DNA of 64,000 bases from Paracoccaceae bacterium (GCA_958296035.1 OY282431.1:2402037-2466036); one strand, 5' to 3'. Numbered from the stretch's first letter, positions 53,468 to 63,566 are shown. The notes: generated from the sequence alone by a model not told the origin. Made by a program: numbers and translations.

Positions 53468-54415
53468 CTACGTGGCAAACATTTCGGTGTACTTTTGTCT
53501 CCTCACCCTGACCAGTTCTACGGCAGACAATTGCAACGTTTCCTCGAGCATCTCGGCAATGGTCTTGCCAACCGACTTGATGGTTTTCTTGTGGTTGCGC
53601 TGTGCACCTCCAACCGGTTCGGCAATGACACGATCGACAACCCGGAGCGCCTTCATGTCTTGTGCCGTTAACCGCAATGCCTCTGCGGCTGTCTGCATCA
53701 TGCCGGCATCCTTCCATAATATGGATGCACAACCCTCCGGACTGATGACCGAATAAACCGAATGCTCCAGCATTGCCGTCCGGTCGGCGGTTGCGAAAGC
53801 GACGGCGCCTCCGGATCCACCTTCTCCCACAATCACTGAAATGATCGGCACGGGCACGCAAATGCTTGTTTCGATTGTGCGAGCAATAGCCTCTGCCTGA
53901 CCTCTTTGTTCAGCACCCATGCCCGGATAGGCACCCGGCGTATCGACGAGGGTGATGATCGGCAACCCAAATCGGCCAGCAAGTTTCATCAGCCGCACGG
54001 CCTTTCGGTACCCTTCCGGACGGGCCATGCCGAAATTGTGGCGCAGCCTGGACTTGGTATCCCGGCCTTTTTCGTGCCCAATAACAATCACCGGACGATC
54101 CCGGAATCTGCCCAGCACGCTCCTGACGGCGGTATCCTCCGAATAGCCGCGATCACCGGCTAATGCTGTGACTTCGGTTAACAGATTATTGATGTAGTCG
54201 GTGCAGTGCGGTCGATCCTGATGGCGCGCGACAAGGCACTTTCGCCACGGGGACAAGCCTTTGTACAGACTCTTCAGCTGGCGACGTTTCTGCTTACCGA
54301 GTTTATCGATCTCTGTCTCGGTCGCGCGGCGATTTTCATCGCTCAGATCGGCCTGAAGCATCGCTATCCTGGCGTCAAGATCGGCAATCTGGGTTTCAAA
54401 TTCCAGGTAATGCAT
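53468..54415 (-). CDS. accA: Acetyl-CoA carboxylase carboxyltransferase subunit alpha
   Basis: 315 residues, typical length. Start YLEFETQIADLDARI, then RPHCTDYINNLL, PVIVIGHEKGRDTKSRL, NFGMARPEGYRKAVRLM, VDTPGAYPGMGAEQRGQ and IVGEGGSGGAVAF are all AccA signatures. With AccD (not here) it transfers carboxyl from biotin to acetyl-CoA, the first step of fatty acid synthesis. It is the last gene before the island on the minus strand. Confidence 0.96.
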   Translation of the reverse strand: MHYLEFETQIADLDARIAMLQADLSDENRRATETEIDKLGKQKRRQLKSLYKGLSPWRKCLVARHQDRPHCTDYINNLLTEVTALAGDRGYSEDTAVRSVLGRFRDRPVIVIGHEKGRDTKSRLRHNFGMARPEGYRKAVRLMKLAGRFGLPIITLVDTPGAYPGMGAEQRGQAEAIARTIETSICVPVPIISVIVGEGGSGGAVAFATADRTAMLEHSVYSVISPEGCASILWKDAGMMQTAAEALRLTAQDMKALRVVDRVIAEPVGGAQRNHKKTIKSVGKTIAEMLEETLQLSAVELVRVRRQKYTEMFAT

Positions 54416-54529
54416 GGTTAATCGCCGTCAGTCAGTTGCGCCAGCTTCTTGAATGGGATGACATGACGTGTCCATCCAGGCCCGGTGCCCTGGCATGCGT
54501 CCACACCGAATCCATGTCTATTCCAGAAA

Positions 54530-55705
54530 TCATGAAAATGCCCTCTTTAATCGTTCGACTGCTTCAACCACTCGTGATCTCGGTGTTGCCAGATTGAACC
54601 TGACGTATCCTTCTCCTCCGGATCCAAATGTGTACCCAAGGTTGGCAGCAATCCTGGCTTCGCGCAAGACACGTCGACTGATTTGTGCATCTGTCAACCC
54701 GGTTGCCTTGAACGATACCCAAGCGAGATAGGTGGCTTCGAGCGGCATCGAACGCAAGCCCGGCAATTCGCTGATTGTATCAAAGATCCTTCTGTTGCCA
54801 TCTACATATTGCATGAGCTGATCCACCCAGACTGCGCCCTCCGGCGAATAAACTGCTTCTGCCAGATACAGACCGAAGCTGTTCGGGGATACACCCAGCG
54901 CTTCAATGCGCTTGCCAAAGCGCCGACGCAAACTGTCGTCCTCGATTATTACGTTTCCTGTATGTGCGCCGGCCAGATTGAAGGACTTTGTTACGGCCGT
55001 CATCATGACCAGACGATCAACAGTTTCCGGTGCTGCCAGGGGCATCGGGACATGGCTGTAACCAGGCATGACAAGATCGTGGTGAATCTCGTCCGACACC
55101 AGAATCAGGTCATGTCGCCGGCAGAATCGGGCGACCGACCGCAATTCATCCGGCGTCCAGACACGTCCTCCTGGGTTGTGAGGTGAACACAGGATTGCCA
55201 TTGTTGTGTTGGCATCGATGAGGGGATCATAAGATTCAATCGCCAACTCATAGATGCCGCCATTTTCGGTCAGCGGGCACTCGACAACCCTTCGGTCGGC
55301 AGCTGCAATAACCCGAGCAAAGGCATGGTAAACCGGTGTGAACAGCACGATCCCATCTCCCGGGGATGAGAATGTGTCAATGCAGAGCGCTGTGCCGTTT
55401 ACGAGACCGTGAGTGGAAAATACCCATTCGGGTTCAATCTGCCAGTTGTGACGCCTGGTCATCCACCATTGTATGGACGCCCGATATGCCCGTTCATCGC
55501 CATAATAGCCAAAAATGCCGTGACCCAACATGCGTTCGATGGCATCACGGGCGACATCGGGAGGCCTGAAGTCCATGTCGGCAACCCACATCGCGATGCC
55601 ATTGTCCAGAGGGACCTGGTAGATCTGTTCCATTAGATCCCACTTGGCACAATGCGTGCCGCGCCGTTCTATGACTTCGTCAAAGTCCACAATTGGCTCA
55701 GACAC
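54530..55705 (-). CDS. MalY/PatB-type PLP C-S lyase or aminotransferase
   Basis: 391 residues, fold-type I. The family pattern begins RRGTHCAKWD and PLWVADMDF-like AMWVADMDFRPP near 40-51, continues with LCSPHNPGGRVW and LILVSDEIHHDL, and carries the PLP lysine in TAVTKSFNLAGAHTGN. MalY/PatB enzymes cleave cystathionine or cysteine conjugates, giving homocysteine, pyruvate and ammonia. Some act as aminotransferases. The neighbours do not settle which. Confidence 0.88.
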   Translation of the reverse strand: MSEPIVDFDEVIERRGTHCAKWDLMEQIYQVPLDNGIAMWVADMDFRPPDVARDAIERMLGHGIFGYYGDERAYRASIQWWMTRRHNWQIEPEWVFSTHGLVNGTALCIDTFSSPGDGIVLFTPVYHAFARVIAAADRRVVECPLTENGGIYELAIESYDPLIDANTTMAILCSPHNPGGRVWTPDELRSVARFCRRHDLILVSDEIHHDLVMPGYSHVPMPLAAPETVDRLVMMTAVTKSFNLAGAHTGNVIIEDDSLRRRFGKRIEALGVSPNSFGLYLAEAVYSPEGAVWVDQLMQYVDGNRRIFDTISELPGLRSMPLEATYLAWVSFKATGLTDAQISRRVLREARIAANLGYTFGSGGEGYVRFNLATPRSRVVEAVERLKRAFS

Positions 55706-55804
55706 GTCGACTCCCCCCGGTTAGGTTGCCGGTTTGCGGGGAGAGTGTTTGCGCATCGGGACCGGCCCGTCCGAGACCACGGCTTCGTTCCAGGAATTGC
55801 AGGC

Positions 55805-56779
55805 CTAGCATTGCTGGCCTCCGACTGTTCCGGTGTGGCCATCCTTGGCCCTTTCTATAGCCAGCCGAGCGAGGGACATGGCGCGTTCGTTCCATTGATT
55901 GGAAGTTCCGGTCTTGTCTTGGTGCCAATTGACCTGTCGTCTACGGTCCAATTCATCCAGTGCGATCCATAGTTCCCTGAACTTGACCTCGCCTCCGCTC
56001 CTGGTTCTCCATCCGTTGCGTTTCCAATTGTGAATCCACAGGTTCATTCCCTTCACCAGATAATCACTGCTGGTTGAAACGGTTAGATTCGATCCTTCAG
56101 AAACCAGATCAAGCGCGTTGATTGCAGCCTGCAACACCACCTTGTTGCTGGATGGGAGCGATTCACAGCCCCAGCGCTCCAATACCTTGTCGGCCAAATC
56201 ATCGTCATCCGATACAATTACGACTCCCCATCCTCCGGGTGCCGCATTGCCACTGCACCACGTCGACAGATAGGCCGTCATAGTGGGCGCCCCTGGCAAT
56301 TGAACTGCAGTCTTCTGTTCAGGTTCGAGTCTGGATGCCCGGCCACTTTCATGCCGTGCCAGCGCGTCAGCGCGATTGTTCCACTTGTTCGAAGCATGTC
56401 CCTTGACCCACTTCCATCCAACCTTGCGTTGTTGACGAAGTCTGTCGAGCTCAATCCACTGTTCTCGGTTCTTGACCGGAGTCTTCTTGCTGGTCCGCCA
56501 GCCATTGCGCTTCCAGCCGTGAACCCAGGTCGTGATGCCCTGCTTCACATAGTTGCTGTCGGTAATGATCTCGATGCTTGATCCCTCGGGCACCAGAGCC
56601 ATTGCCTCAATTGCAGCCTGAAGTTCCATACGGTTGTTAGTGGTGTGCGGGACGCTGCCAGACTTTTCCTGACTATGGGGGTCGTTCCGACGAGCACTGC
56701 GCAGGAGAATGACTGCCCAACCACCCGGCCCGGGATTTCCGAGGCAAGATCCATCGGTGTATGCTGTAAACTCGGGCAT
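55805..56779 (-). CDS. rnhA: Ribonuclease HI with a second, catalytically dead RNase H domain
   Basis: 324 residues, about twice the usual 150. Domain 1 (1-150) has all active-site residues: Asp in YTDGSCLGNPGPGG, Glu in NNRMELQAAIEAM, Asp in IITDSNYVKQGI, and His and Asp in VKGHASNKWNNRADALA. Domain 2 (about 170-310) keeps the fold pattern: STWCSGNAAPGGWGVVI, SNKVVLQAAINALDLV, VSTSSDYLVKGMNLWI, HNWKRNGWRTRSGG, and SNQWNERAMSLA. Every catalytic position is replaced (D to S or T, E to V, D to S, H to T, D to M). It likely arose by internal duplication and may serve in hybrid binding. RNase HI removes RNA from RNA-DNA hybrids. Confidence 0.92.
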   Translation of the reverse strand: MPEFTAYTDGSCLGNPGPGGWAVILLRSARRNDPHSQEKSGSVPHTTNNRMELQAAIEAMALVPEGSSIEIITDSNYVKQGITTWVHGWKRNGWRTSKKTPVKNREQWIELDRLRQQRKVGWKWVKGHASNKWNNRADALARHESGRASRLEPEQKTAVQLPGAPTMTAYLSTWCSGNAAPGGWGVVIVSDDDDLADKVLERWGCESLPSSNKVVLQAAINALDLVSEGSNLTVSTSSDYLVKGMNLWIHNWKRNGWRTRSGGEVKFRELWIALDELDRRRQVNWHQDKTGTSNQWNERAMSLARLAIERAKDGHTGTVGGQQC

Positions 56780-57251
56780 AATCGTTAACCGGTAACCTGA
56801 ACTGGCTGAATACTAAGGGGTCACATTACATGCCCGCGGTAATTGCGAATCTCTCCACCTTTCACAAGCACACTTCATCTTTGCGCCTTGCTGAAATCAA
56901 CGCCAGGTCTTGACAATTGTCACCCTCCGCCGACCACTGTCACCGTTCCGCTGGCCGAGATTGCCTGAGAGGGACGCGAATCTGTACGTACCGGCCTGAT
57001 CAAATGGCAAGGCTGCCCGGTTGAACTCCATGCACAGGTTGCTGTGACAACCTTGCGAGAGCGAAAGTTGGGAACGCGCTCCCGCGCTGCCAAAGGCTGT
57101 CAACCGAAGTACACCACTCGATGGTCCTCCGGATCCAAAGCGTGTTCTTCACATCAATTGAGTCTGTTTCGCTTCCATTTGAATGCTATCCCCATGGTGC
57201 AGCTAACGATCAGCGGTGCAATTCCCGGGCCAGGACTCGGGAGCTGATGAT
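56780..57251. other. Gap between ispH and rnhA, where thrB often lies
   Basis: Many alphaproteobacteria have ispH-thrB-rnhA. The 470 bases here are too short for homoserine kinase and I see no ThrB motif. Short open frames on the minus strand look like noise. It may hold the rnhA promoter. Confidence 0.4.
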
Positions 57252-58223
57252 CTAGGTTTCTGCGACCGTTTCAGGTCTGAGAACCTTCGGCAAGTTGAAG
57301 ACAACACTTTCCTTGCCATGATCGGTCTCTACCGTGGTCACATCGAATCGTTCCTCAAAAGCAGCCTTGATGCTTTGCAGGAGAACCTCCGGCGCACTGG
57401 CACCTGCGGTCAGGCCGATGCGGCGCATACTATTGAGTTCATCCCAGGCAATGCACTCCGGCGTCGCAACCAGGCGGCTGTAACTGCAACCCGCTGCCTG
57501 TCCGACTTCCACCATACGGTTTGAGTTTGAAGAATTGGGGCTGCCAACCACAAATAGTGCGTCCAATTGTGGCGCGACCTTCTTGACAGCGTTCTGGCGG
57601 TTGGTGGTCGCATAGCAGATATCCGACTTGTGGGGTTTACGTATACTTGGGAATCGCCTCGACAAGGTACTGGAAATCCGTTCTGTTTCGTCGACCGACA
57701 ACGTAGTTTGTGTCACGTATGCCAACTTGTCAGGGTCGTCCGGTTGCAATTGTTCGGCGTCTTCGACGGTTTCGACAAAGAGAACCTCACCCTCCGGCAA
57801 TTGACCGAGGGTGCCGATAGTTTCTGGGTGCCCGGCATGACCAATCATCACGGATTGCAAGCCTTGCCTCTTGTTGCGCTGAATAGCCACATGGACTTTC
57901 GAGACCAGTGGACACACGGCATCAACTACCATGAGGTTGCGCTGGAGAGCCTCGTGGTGCACACCTTTCGACACGCCATGCGCCGATAACACAACGGGAC
58001 GGTCTTCAGGACATTCGTCCAGTTCATCCACAAATATCGCGCCTTGTTGCCGCAAGGTCCTGACTACGTACTGGTTGTGGACAATTTCGTGTCGAACATA
58101 AACCGGCGCCCCCCACTTGACGAGGGCAGCCTCCACGATCTCGATCGCGCGGGCCACCCCGGCGCAGTAACCGCGTGGTGCCAACAGGTATAGACGGAGT
58201 TCTGGCTTGGATGCTGGTGTCAT
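57252..58223 (-). CDS. ispH: 4-hydroxy-3-methylbut-2-enyl diphosphate reductase
   Basis: 323 residues. The three cluster cysteines are in [11 protein letters not shown] near residue 20, [13 protein letters not shown] near 104, and [14 protein letters not shown] near 205. [21 protein letters not shown] and [11 protein letters not shown] are also diagnostic. It carries a [4Fe-4S] cluster and makes IPP and DMAPP, the last step of the MEP pathway, feeding ispA in this same window. Confidence 0.95.
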   Translation of the reverse strand: MTPASKPELRLYLLAPRGYCAGVARAIEIVEAALVKWGAPVYVRHEIVHNQYVVRTLRQQGAIFVDELDECPEDRPVVLSAHGVSKGVHHEALQRNLMVVDAVCPLVSKVHVAIQRNKRQGLQSVMIGHAGHPETIGTLGQLPEGEVLFVETVEDAEQLQPDDPDKLAYVTQTTLSVDETERISSTLSRRFPSIRKPHKSDICYATTNRQNAVKKVAPQLDALFVVGSPNSSNSNRMVEVGQAAGCSYSRLVATPECIAWDELNSMRRIGLTAGASAPEVLLQSIKAAFEERFDVTTVETDHGKESVVFNLPKVLRPETVAET

Positions 58224-58442
58224 CTTTCCTCGTTGGATACCTTCGGCCTGAAAAGGACTGTCGGCAATCGAATTGAAACCGAGCTTGAAATCATTATCTT
58301 AACCACTCACAGGGATAGCAAGGCGTGGCAATCTTCGGCTTAGTCAGAGGCCCGCGCGTAACCTTACCTGGCCAACCTCCAGTGAGCAAGGCAGGCCGTT
58401 ACCTCTGCATATTCCCCCGTTTTTGCATGCAGGGATATTTCC

Positions 58443-58817
58443 ATGGCACGTGTTACAACCGAAGACTGTATCGACAAGGAGCCCAATCGTTTCAATCTGG
58501 TCATGATGGCTTCCCATCGCGCCAAGGAGTTAGCGAATGGTGCACCCAGTACGGTCGAACTTGACAATGACAAGGACACTGTGATTGCGCTGCGGGAGAT
58601 TGCGGTCAGAACGCAGGAGATTGCGGCATTGCACGAGCGGGCTATAGCCCAGTTCCAAAAGCGCAGTGACCCGGACCGGCGCGATAACGACATGGGATTG
58701 CTCAGAAACTCACGAAACTTTCGGCATGGCACCGAGATCGAGAGCATCTATGATTGCCCGGATGATGACGATATTCCCGAGGAGCAGTACCGACGTCTCC
58801 TCCTGGATGAAATCTAG
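58443..58817 (+). CDS. rpoZ: RNA polymerase omega subunit
   Basis: 124 residues. [20 protein letters not shown] and [11 protein letters not shown] are the classic omega start, and [12 protein letters not shown] marks the third helix. The acidic tail (DDDDIPEE) is typical of alphaproteobacteria. It stabilises the beta' subunit and in many bacteria contributes to ppGpp binding. It precedes the ppGpp synthetase gene, the conserved order in this class. Confidence 0.95.
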   Translation: MARVTTEDCIDKEPNRFNLVMMASHRAKELANGAPSTVELDNDKDTVIALREIAVRTQEIAALHERAIAQFQKRSDPDRRDNDMGLLRNSRNFRHGTEIESIYDCPDDDDIPEEQYRRLLLDEI

Positions 58818-59275
58818 AAACATTTTCGAAAAACGGCGCCGGGCGAATGCCGATTTCCGGTCCGGCAATCGTCACCGAAGACAACTGACTGAACACTGGA
58901 TCGGGCCCGCATTCCTGGACGTTCGGTTCGGCCTCAGCCGGGCGGCACTTCCTTTCAGATGGATACAACCTCCCCTGGCAACGCCACTTCATCGCCGCCC
59001 CTGATATCCATGCCCCGACCGGCCGTCCATTGGTTTGGCCTCAACGATTGCGTGTGCCGCAGAGTTCTGGCGCAACTCACGAATCGGTCACCGATGGCCA
59101 ATTTTACACCGGGTTGATGGAGGCTCCCTGATGTAATCCCGGGTGTCGCCGAACACGTTTTATTCACCGGGCGATGACTTTCTTGCACTGAAACCTGACC
59201 TGAGTGTATTTTCCGCGATCCGTATCCGAATAAATCGGTCAAGTCACCTACCCGAAGAAAATCCGCCTGGAAGTA
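58818..59275. other. Intergenic region between rpoZ and the rsh gene
   Basis: About 460 bases without a supported gene. It is unusually long for this gene pair and may contain the rsh promoter. No clear terminator hairpin with a T-tract. Confidence 0.4.
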
Positions 59276-61480
59276 ATGGATATTCAGTCCGGCGCAGTCA
59301 CGGATATGTCCTGCCTAACCGAGGACGATGTTGTTGAATGCGAGGATCTGCTTGGGCAGATTCGGACCTACGACTACAATGTCGACGGGGTCCTGGTCAA
59401 AAGGGCCTATGACTACTGCTGCCTCATGCATGGTGACCAGCGCAGGAAGTCAGGCGCGCCCTACTATTCACATCCGATCGCCGTAGCCAAACTTGTTGCC
59501 GACAAGGAACTCCACGTTTCGATTATTGTCGGTGCGCTGCTCCATGATCTGCTTGAGGATACCGAAGTCAGTTACGGTGACTTGCTGGAAGAATTCGGCA
59601 TGGATATCGCCAATATCGTGCACGGTGTGTCCAAACTGTCAATGCTCAGGCTGAATACTTCCTCAGATCAGCAGACCGCAAATTTCCAGAAACTCATACT
59701 GGCACTTGAACAGGACGACAGGGTGATCCTCGTCAAACTGGCCGACCGCCTGCACAACATGAAGACCATCGGTCATTTGGAGGCAACCAAGAGACGAAGG
59801 ATCGCCAAGGAAACAATGGAGTTCTATGCCCCGATTGCCGAGCAACTTGGACTGAACTCCTGGCGAGAGGAACTGGAAGACCTGGCCTTTCGAGTCCTGT
59901 ATCCAAGGGCTCGCCAAAACGTGCTCCAGTACATCGAAAAATTACGCACATCCGATACGGCTGACGGCTCCAGGCCCGCTTCAGTTGTCGAGCGCGTGCG
60001 CAGTGAAGTCGAACTCATGATTCGCCAGAAGGGAATTGGACAGACTCTCGTCGAGAGCCGAGAGAAGCGACCATTCTCGATCTGGCGCAAGATGCAGCGC
60101 GGCATCAAGGATTATTCATCAGTCTTCGACATCTATGGCGTTCGCATCATTGCCCGCGGTGACCATAGCGAGGACAATGTATATGTGATTCTTGGAGCCA
60201 TTCATCGCCATTGGCCCGCTGTTCCCAATCGTTTCAAGGATTACATCAGCAGTCCTAAACCAAACGGGTACAGGTCAGTCCACACGACCGTGTCGTACGA
60301 CCGCGGCCAGCAGGTCGAAATCCAGATCAGAACCGACCGAATGCACGATACTGCCGAGTATGGCGTAGCCGCACACTGGCTTTACCGCGGCGGAATTCAT
60401 GCCCCCAACCCCTATTCACTCGATCCCTCCAGATGGAAGAGCAAGCTGTCCCGGTTTGTTGTCGAAAGAGCCCATAGCGGTGACCTGCTCAAGCAATTGC
60501 GCGAAGAAATCCAGTCCAAGCATGTCTATTGTTATACGCCAAAGTCCGACGTGGTCTGGCTATCTGCAGGTTCAACCTTCCTGGACTTTGCATATGAGCT
60601 GTCGCCCGACATTGGTGATTGTGCTGTCGGGGCCGTTGTCAACGGCAGGGACCTGCCACTTGGCAGTCCGGTAATCAACGGTGAACATGTAACCATCATC
60701 ACGGCGAGCGAACCCTTCATCGACGACAGAAAGAAAGCCAGCGCCAACACAACGAAGGCTCGCTCACAACTTGAAGAACTCGAGAAGAAACTTGCCCACC
60801 GAAGTGCCGTGGAACTCGGTCGGCGTTCGCTACAGGCCTTCTTCGCGGAACACGGCAAGCCGATCACCAACAATGCGATCAGAACTGCCGCCGAGTTGCT
60901 GCGGATTGGCAGTGCCGACGAACTCTTGCGGCGCATCGGCAACATGAAGGTCAGATCGTCGGAGGTCCTGTCCGCGCTGTATCCCGAGGTGCCCGGCATC
61001 AGAAAAGTGGTCGAAAAGGAAACCGGGCCTCAGTTCATGGGTCTGTCGAGCGAATGGAAGCATGAAATTGCTGCCTGCTGCAACCCGGTACCCGGCGACC
61101 GCGTCGTTGGTGTGGAAATGGCGGACTCAACGGTTGCTGTCCATGCAATAGATTGCGATCTGCTGGGGTCTCAGGATCTCGACAACTGGGTGGACCTGGC
61201 ATGGCACCCGGGGCCGTATGCCATCACCCACCCGGCAACAATTACGGCAACACTTTCCAACCAGCCGGGTGTTCTGGGCAGAGTGTGCACGTTGATCGGC
61301 GAGCAACGCGCCAATATCAGCAATCTCTTTATCAGTAACCGCACTCGTGAGAGGTTTCATTTCCGGATCGAAATCGAGGTCATGGATCTGCGCCACCTCT
61401 ATAATGTTATCCATGCCGTGGGCATGGACAGCGGTGTGATCAATGTCGGCCGCTTTCGTCAAAGCTGTCCAGCCACTTGA
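59276..61480 (+). CDS. rsh: Bifunctional (p)ppGpp synthetase/hydrolase (Rsh, RelA/SpoT)
   Basis: 734 residues. The hydrolase HD domain shows RRKSGAPYYSHPIAVA and ALLHDLLEDTEVSYG (His90-Asp91). KLADRLHNMKTI completes it. The synthetase domain has the KDYSSVFDIYGVRII region and RFKDYISSPKPNGYRS near 319. TGS domain near 413-475 (VYCYTPKSDVVWLSAGSTFLDFAY), then a conserved Cys region (AACCNPVPGD) and a C-terminal ACT domain (LSNQPGVLGRVCTLIGEQ). Both active sites look intact, as expected for the single Rsh of alphaproteobacteria that controls the stringent response. TAATGG-type start; ATG 59309 is a possible alternative. Confidence 0.94.
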   Translation: MDIQSGAVTDMSCLTEDDVVECEDLLGQIRTYDYNVDGVLVKRAYDYCCLMHGDQRRKSGAPYYSHPIAVAKLVADKELHVSIIVGALLHDLLEDTEVSYGDLLEEFGMDIANIVHGVSKLSMLRLNTSSDQQTANFQKLILALEQDDRVILVKLADRLHNMKTIGHLEATKRRRIAKETMEFYAPIAEQLGLNSWREELEDLAFRVLYPRARQNVLQYIEKLRTSDTADGSRPASVVERVRSEVELMIRQKGIGQTLVESREKRPFSIWRKMQRGIKDYSSVFDIYGVRIIARGDHSEDNVYVILGAIHRHWPAVPNRFKDYISSPKPNGYRSVHTTVSYDRGQQVEIQIRTDRMHDTAEYGVAAHWLYRGGIHAPNPYSLDPSRWKSKLSRFVVERAHSGDLLKQLREEIQSKHVYCYTPKSDVVWLSAGSTFLDFAYELSPDIGDCAVGAVVNGRDLPLGSPVINGEHVTIITASEPFIDDRKKASANTTKARSQLEELEKKLAHRSAVELGRRSLQAFFAEHGKPITNNAIRTAAELLRIGSADELLRRIGNMKVRSSEVLSALYPEVPGIRKVVEKETGPQFMGLSSEWKHEIAACCNPVPGDRVVGVEMADSTVAVHAIDCDLLGSQDLDNWVDLAWHPGPYAITHPATITATLSNQPGVLGRVCTLIGEQRANISNLFISNRTRERFHFRIEIEVMDLRHLYNVIHAVGMDSGVINVGRFRQSCPAT

Positions 61481-61724
61481 AATTGAACCAGAACCTGGGG
61501 GGTTGCCGACCTGAGGTTTGTTTGGTGACTGGCCAGGCGGAGCGTTGTTGCTCCAGCATGACTCAAGCCAGCGCCGGACGTTTGCGGTCGGTGCTCCGAT
61601 TGCGCGAGTGCTGGATGTCAGGTATCGCCAATTTGGCATCACGCAGCTTGCTGCGCAGGGAATCGAACACCGATGTTCAGGGGCCCTTAATGCAACAGGG
61701 CACCGCTTTCAGCATGGAGATCCG

Positions 61725-62489
61725 ATGATGTCGTCCAGAGTCATTCGATTGGGAGTCAATATCGATCATGTCGCCACCGTTCGCAACGCTCGCGGTGGAC
61801 GCTATCCGTCTCCTTTACGTGCCGCCCGGCTTGCCGAGAAGGCGGGGGCAGACGGAATAACCGCCCATCTGAGAGAGGACCGCCGACATATCAGTGACAG
61901 CGATGTCTCGGCCCTGATGAACCATCTGTCCGTACCCTTGAACCTCGAGATCGCCATGACCCCAGAAATGCAGCGTATCGCCGTTCACCACGCCCCCCAT
62001 GCCGTATGTATTGTCCCTGAAAGGCGCGAGGAGCGAACAACCGAGGCAGGACTGGATGTCCTTAACCACGAAGCGGCACTCAGGGTGTTCATACCGCCAC
62101 TGCTGGAAGCAGGTTGCCGGGTCTCGCTTTTTGTGGGTGCAGACCCCGAACAGATCGATGCCGCGGTGCGCGTCGGCGCGGCGGTGGTTGAGCTGCACAC
62201 AGGAAGCTATTGCGACGCCTGGCACGACGGCCGTCAGGCAGATTGCAGGGCCGAACTCGTACGCCTGACCAGGGCGGCAGCCCATGCTGAAGCCGTCGGG
62301 CTGGAAGTCCATGCCGGCCACGGGCTTACCTATGAAACGGTGCAGCCCATCGCGCAGCTTCCGCAGATTGCGGAGTTGAACATCGGTCATTTTCTGGTCG
62401 GAGAATCCATTTTCGTGGGTTTTGCCGCGGCAATCCGGCGGATGAACGAACTTATTGAAGACACGACAACCGTCGTGGAAGACGCGTGA
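61725..62489 (+). CDS. pdxJ: Pyridoxine 5'-phosphate synthase
   Basis: 254 residues from ATGATG at 61725, with GGAG just upstream. RLGVNIDHVATVRNAR at the start, DGITAHLREDRRHI near 46-59, and LEVHAGHGLTYETVQ and ELNIGHFLVGESIF near the end are PdxJ signatures. It condenses 1-deoxyxylulose 5-phosphate with 3-amino-2-oxopropyl phosphate. It overlaps acpS by four bases. The 240 bases upstream (61481-61724) contain no other gene I can support. Confidence 0.95.
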   Translation: MMSSRVIRLGVNIDHVATVRNARGGRYPSPLRAARLAEKAGADGITAHLREDRRHISDSDVSALMNHLSVPLNLEIAMTPEMQRIAVHHAPHAVCIVPERREERTTEAGLDVLNHEAALRVFIPPLLEAGCRVSLFVGADPEQIDAAVRVGAAVVELHTGSYCDAWHDGRQADCRAELVRLTRAAAHAEAVGLEVHAGHGLTYETVQPIAQLPQIAELNIGHFLVGESIFVGFAAAIRRMNELIEDTTTVVEDA

Positions 62490-62932
62490 TCATCGGAATT
62501 GGCACCGACATCGTCAGTATTCAGAGAATTGACGCTGCGCTTGCGCGCTTCGGGCATCGCTTCCGCGAACGCGTATTCACCCCGAAGGAGCTTGAAAATG
62601 CCGACCGGCTGATCGACTCCAGTGGATTTCTCGCCAAGCGCTGGGCGGCCAAGGAGGCCTGTTCCAAAGCCCTCGGGACCGGAATGACCCAGGGCGTTGC
62701 CTGGCGTGACATTAAAGTTCATACCTGCCCCGGTACCATGCCTGAACTTTCGCTCTCCGGGAGAGCGCTGGAACGTCTGAAAACCCTTACGCCACCGGGA
62801 TACAGGGGCCAGCTTCACCTTTCCATGTCTGACGACTATCCATGGGCAACGGCGTTTGTTGTAATCTCGCTTCTGGACTCCACCTGGCGCGGACAGGGCC
62901 GCACCCTGAAGCCAGCGAAGAAAAACTCGTGA
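62486..62932 (+). CDS. acpS: Holo-[acyl-carrier-protein] synthase
   Basis: 148 residues from GTG 62486, overlapping the pdxJ stop. IIGIGTDIVSIQRID at the start (metal-binding Asp), RVFTPKELENA, and AKRWAAKEACSKALGTGM near 50-67 (catalytic Glu/Lys) are standard. It attaches phosphopantetheine to ACP. The C-terminal extension (RGQGRTLKPAKKNS) is somewhat long. pdxJ-acpS-lepB is a conserved alphaproteobacterial order. Confidence 0.95.
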   Translation: MIIGIGTDIVSIQRIDAALARFGHRFRERVFTPKELENADRLIDSSGFLAKRWAAKEACSKALGTGMTQGVAWRDIKVHTCPGTMPELSLSGRALERLKTLTPPGYRGQLHLSMSDDYPWATAFVVISLLDSTWRGQGRTLKPAKKNS

Positions 62933-63555
62933 CCAAACCGCAAGAAGACTTCTTTTCCCGTGTTTATCGGCTCAAGACCGGTGCAGACACCCAGCAATTT
63001 TACAGCGACTGGGCAACCACATACGAAAGTGATGTAACGCGTAACGGTTATGAGTCACCGCGGCGCTGTGCCTCGGCGCTGGCGCAATGTGTGGAGAATA
63101 AATCGGCACCGCTTCTGGACTTTGGATGCGGCACGGGCCTGTCGGGTCAGGCACTGTTGGAAGCTGGCTTTAGCAATGTCAGCGGCACCGATATAAACCC
63201 GGAAATGCTGTCTGCTGCACAGTCCAAATCGGTTTATCGTAATCTCATCCTTGCATCCGTCGAAGATCCCGTGCCAGAGAACATTGGCAGCTTCGGCGCC
63301 ATAGCTGCCATTGGGGCCATCGGGATCGGCGCGGCACCTGCTGCTGTTCTTGCCCGGTTGCTCGAATCCATGCGCCGTTCGGCACTGCTGGTCATGTCGC
63401 TCAACGATCATACATTGCAGCATCCCGAATTTGCAGACGCAATTGCACGCTTTACCCGAATTGGAAGTCACGAGCTTGTGTTCGAGAAAAACGGTCCCCA
63501 TTTGACAAGGCTCGCGCTCTGCTCGAGGGTCTATGTCTTGCGGAGGGTCGGCTAG
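62929..63555 (+). CDS. Small class I SAM-dependent methyltransferase inserted in the pdxJ-acpS-lepB operon
   Basis: 208 residues from GTG 62929, overlapping the acpS stop by four bases. Start FFSRVYRLKTGADTQQFYSDW, SAM motif LLDFGCGTGLSGQALLEAG near 65-83, acidic SGTDINPEML after strand 2, and GSFGAIAAIGAIGIGAAP in the motif-post I region. It resembles Williams-Beuren-like or UbiE-fold small-molecule methyltransferases (YSDWATTYESDV). Substrate unknown. Its insertion between acpS and lepB is not part of the usual operon. Confidence 0.82.
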   Translation: MTKPQEDFFSRVYRLKTGADTQQFYSDWATTYESDVTRNGYESPRRCASALAQCVENKSAPLLDFGCGTGLSGQALLEAGFSNVSGTDINPEMLSAAQSKSVYRNLILASVEDPVPENIGSFGAIAAIGAIGIGAAPAAVLARLLESMRRSALLVMSLNDHTLQHPEFADAIARFTRIGSHELVFEKNGPHLTRLALCSRVYVLRRVG

Positions 63556-63566
63556 ATCATGACAAG

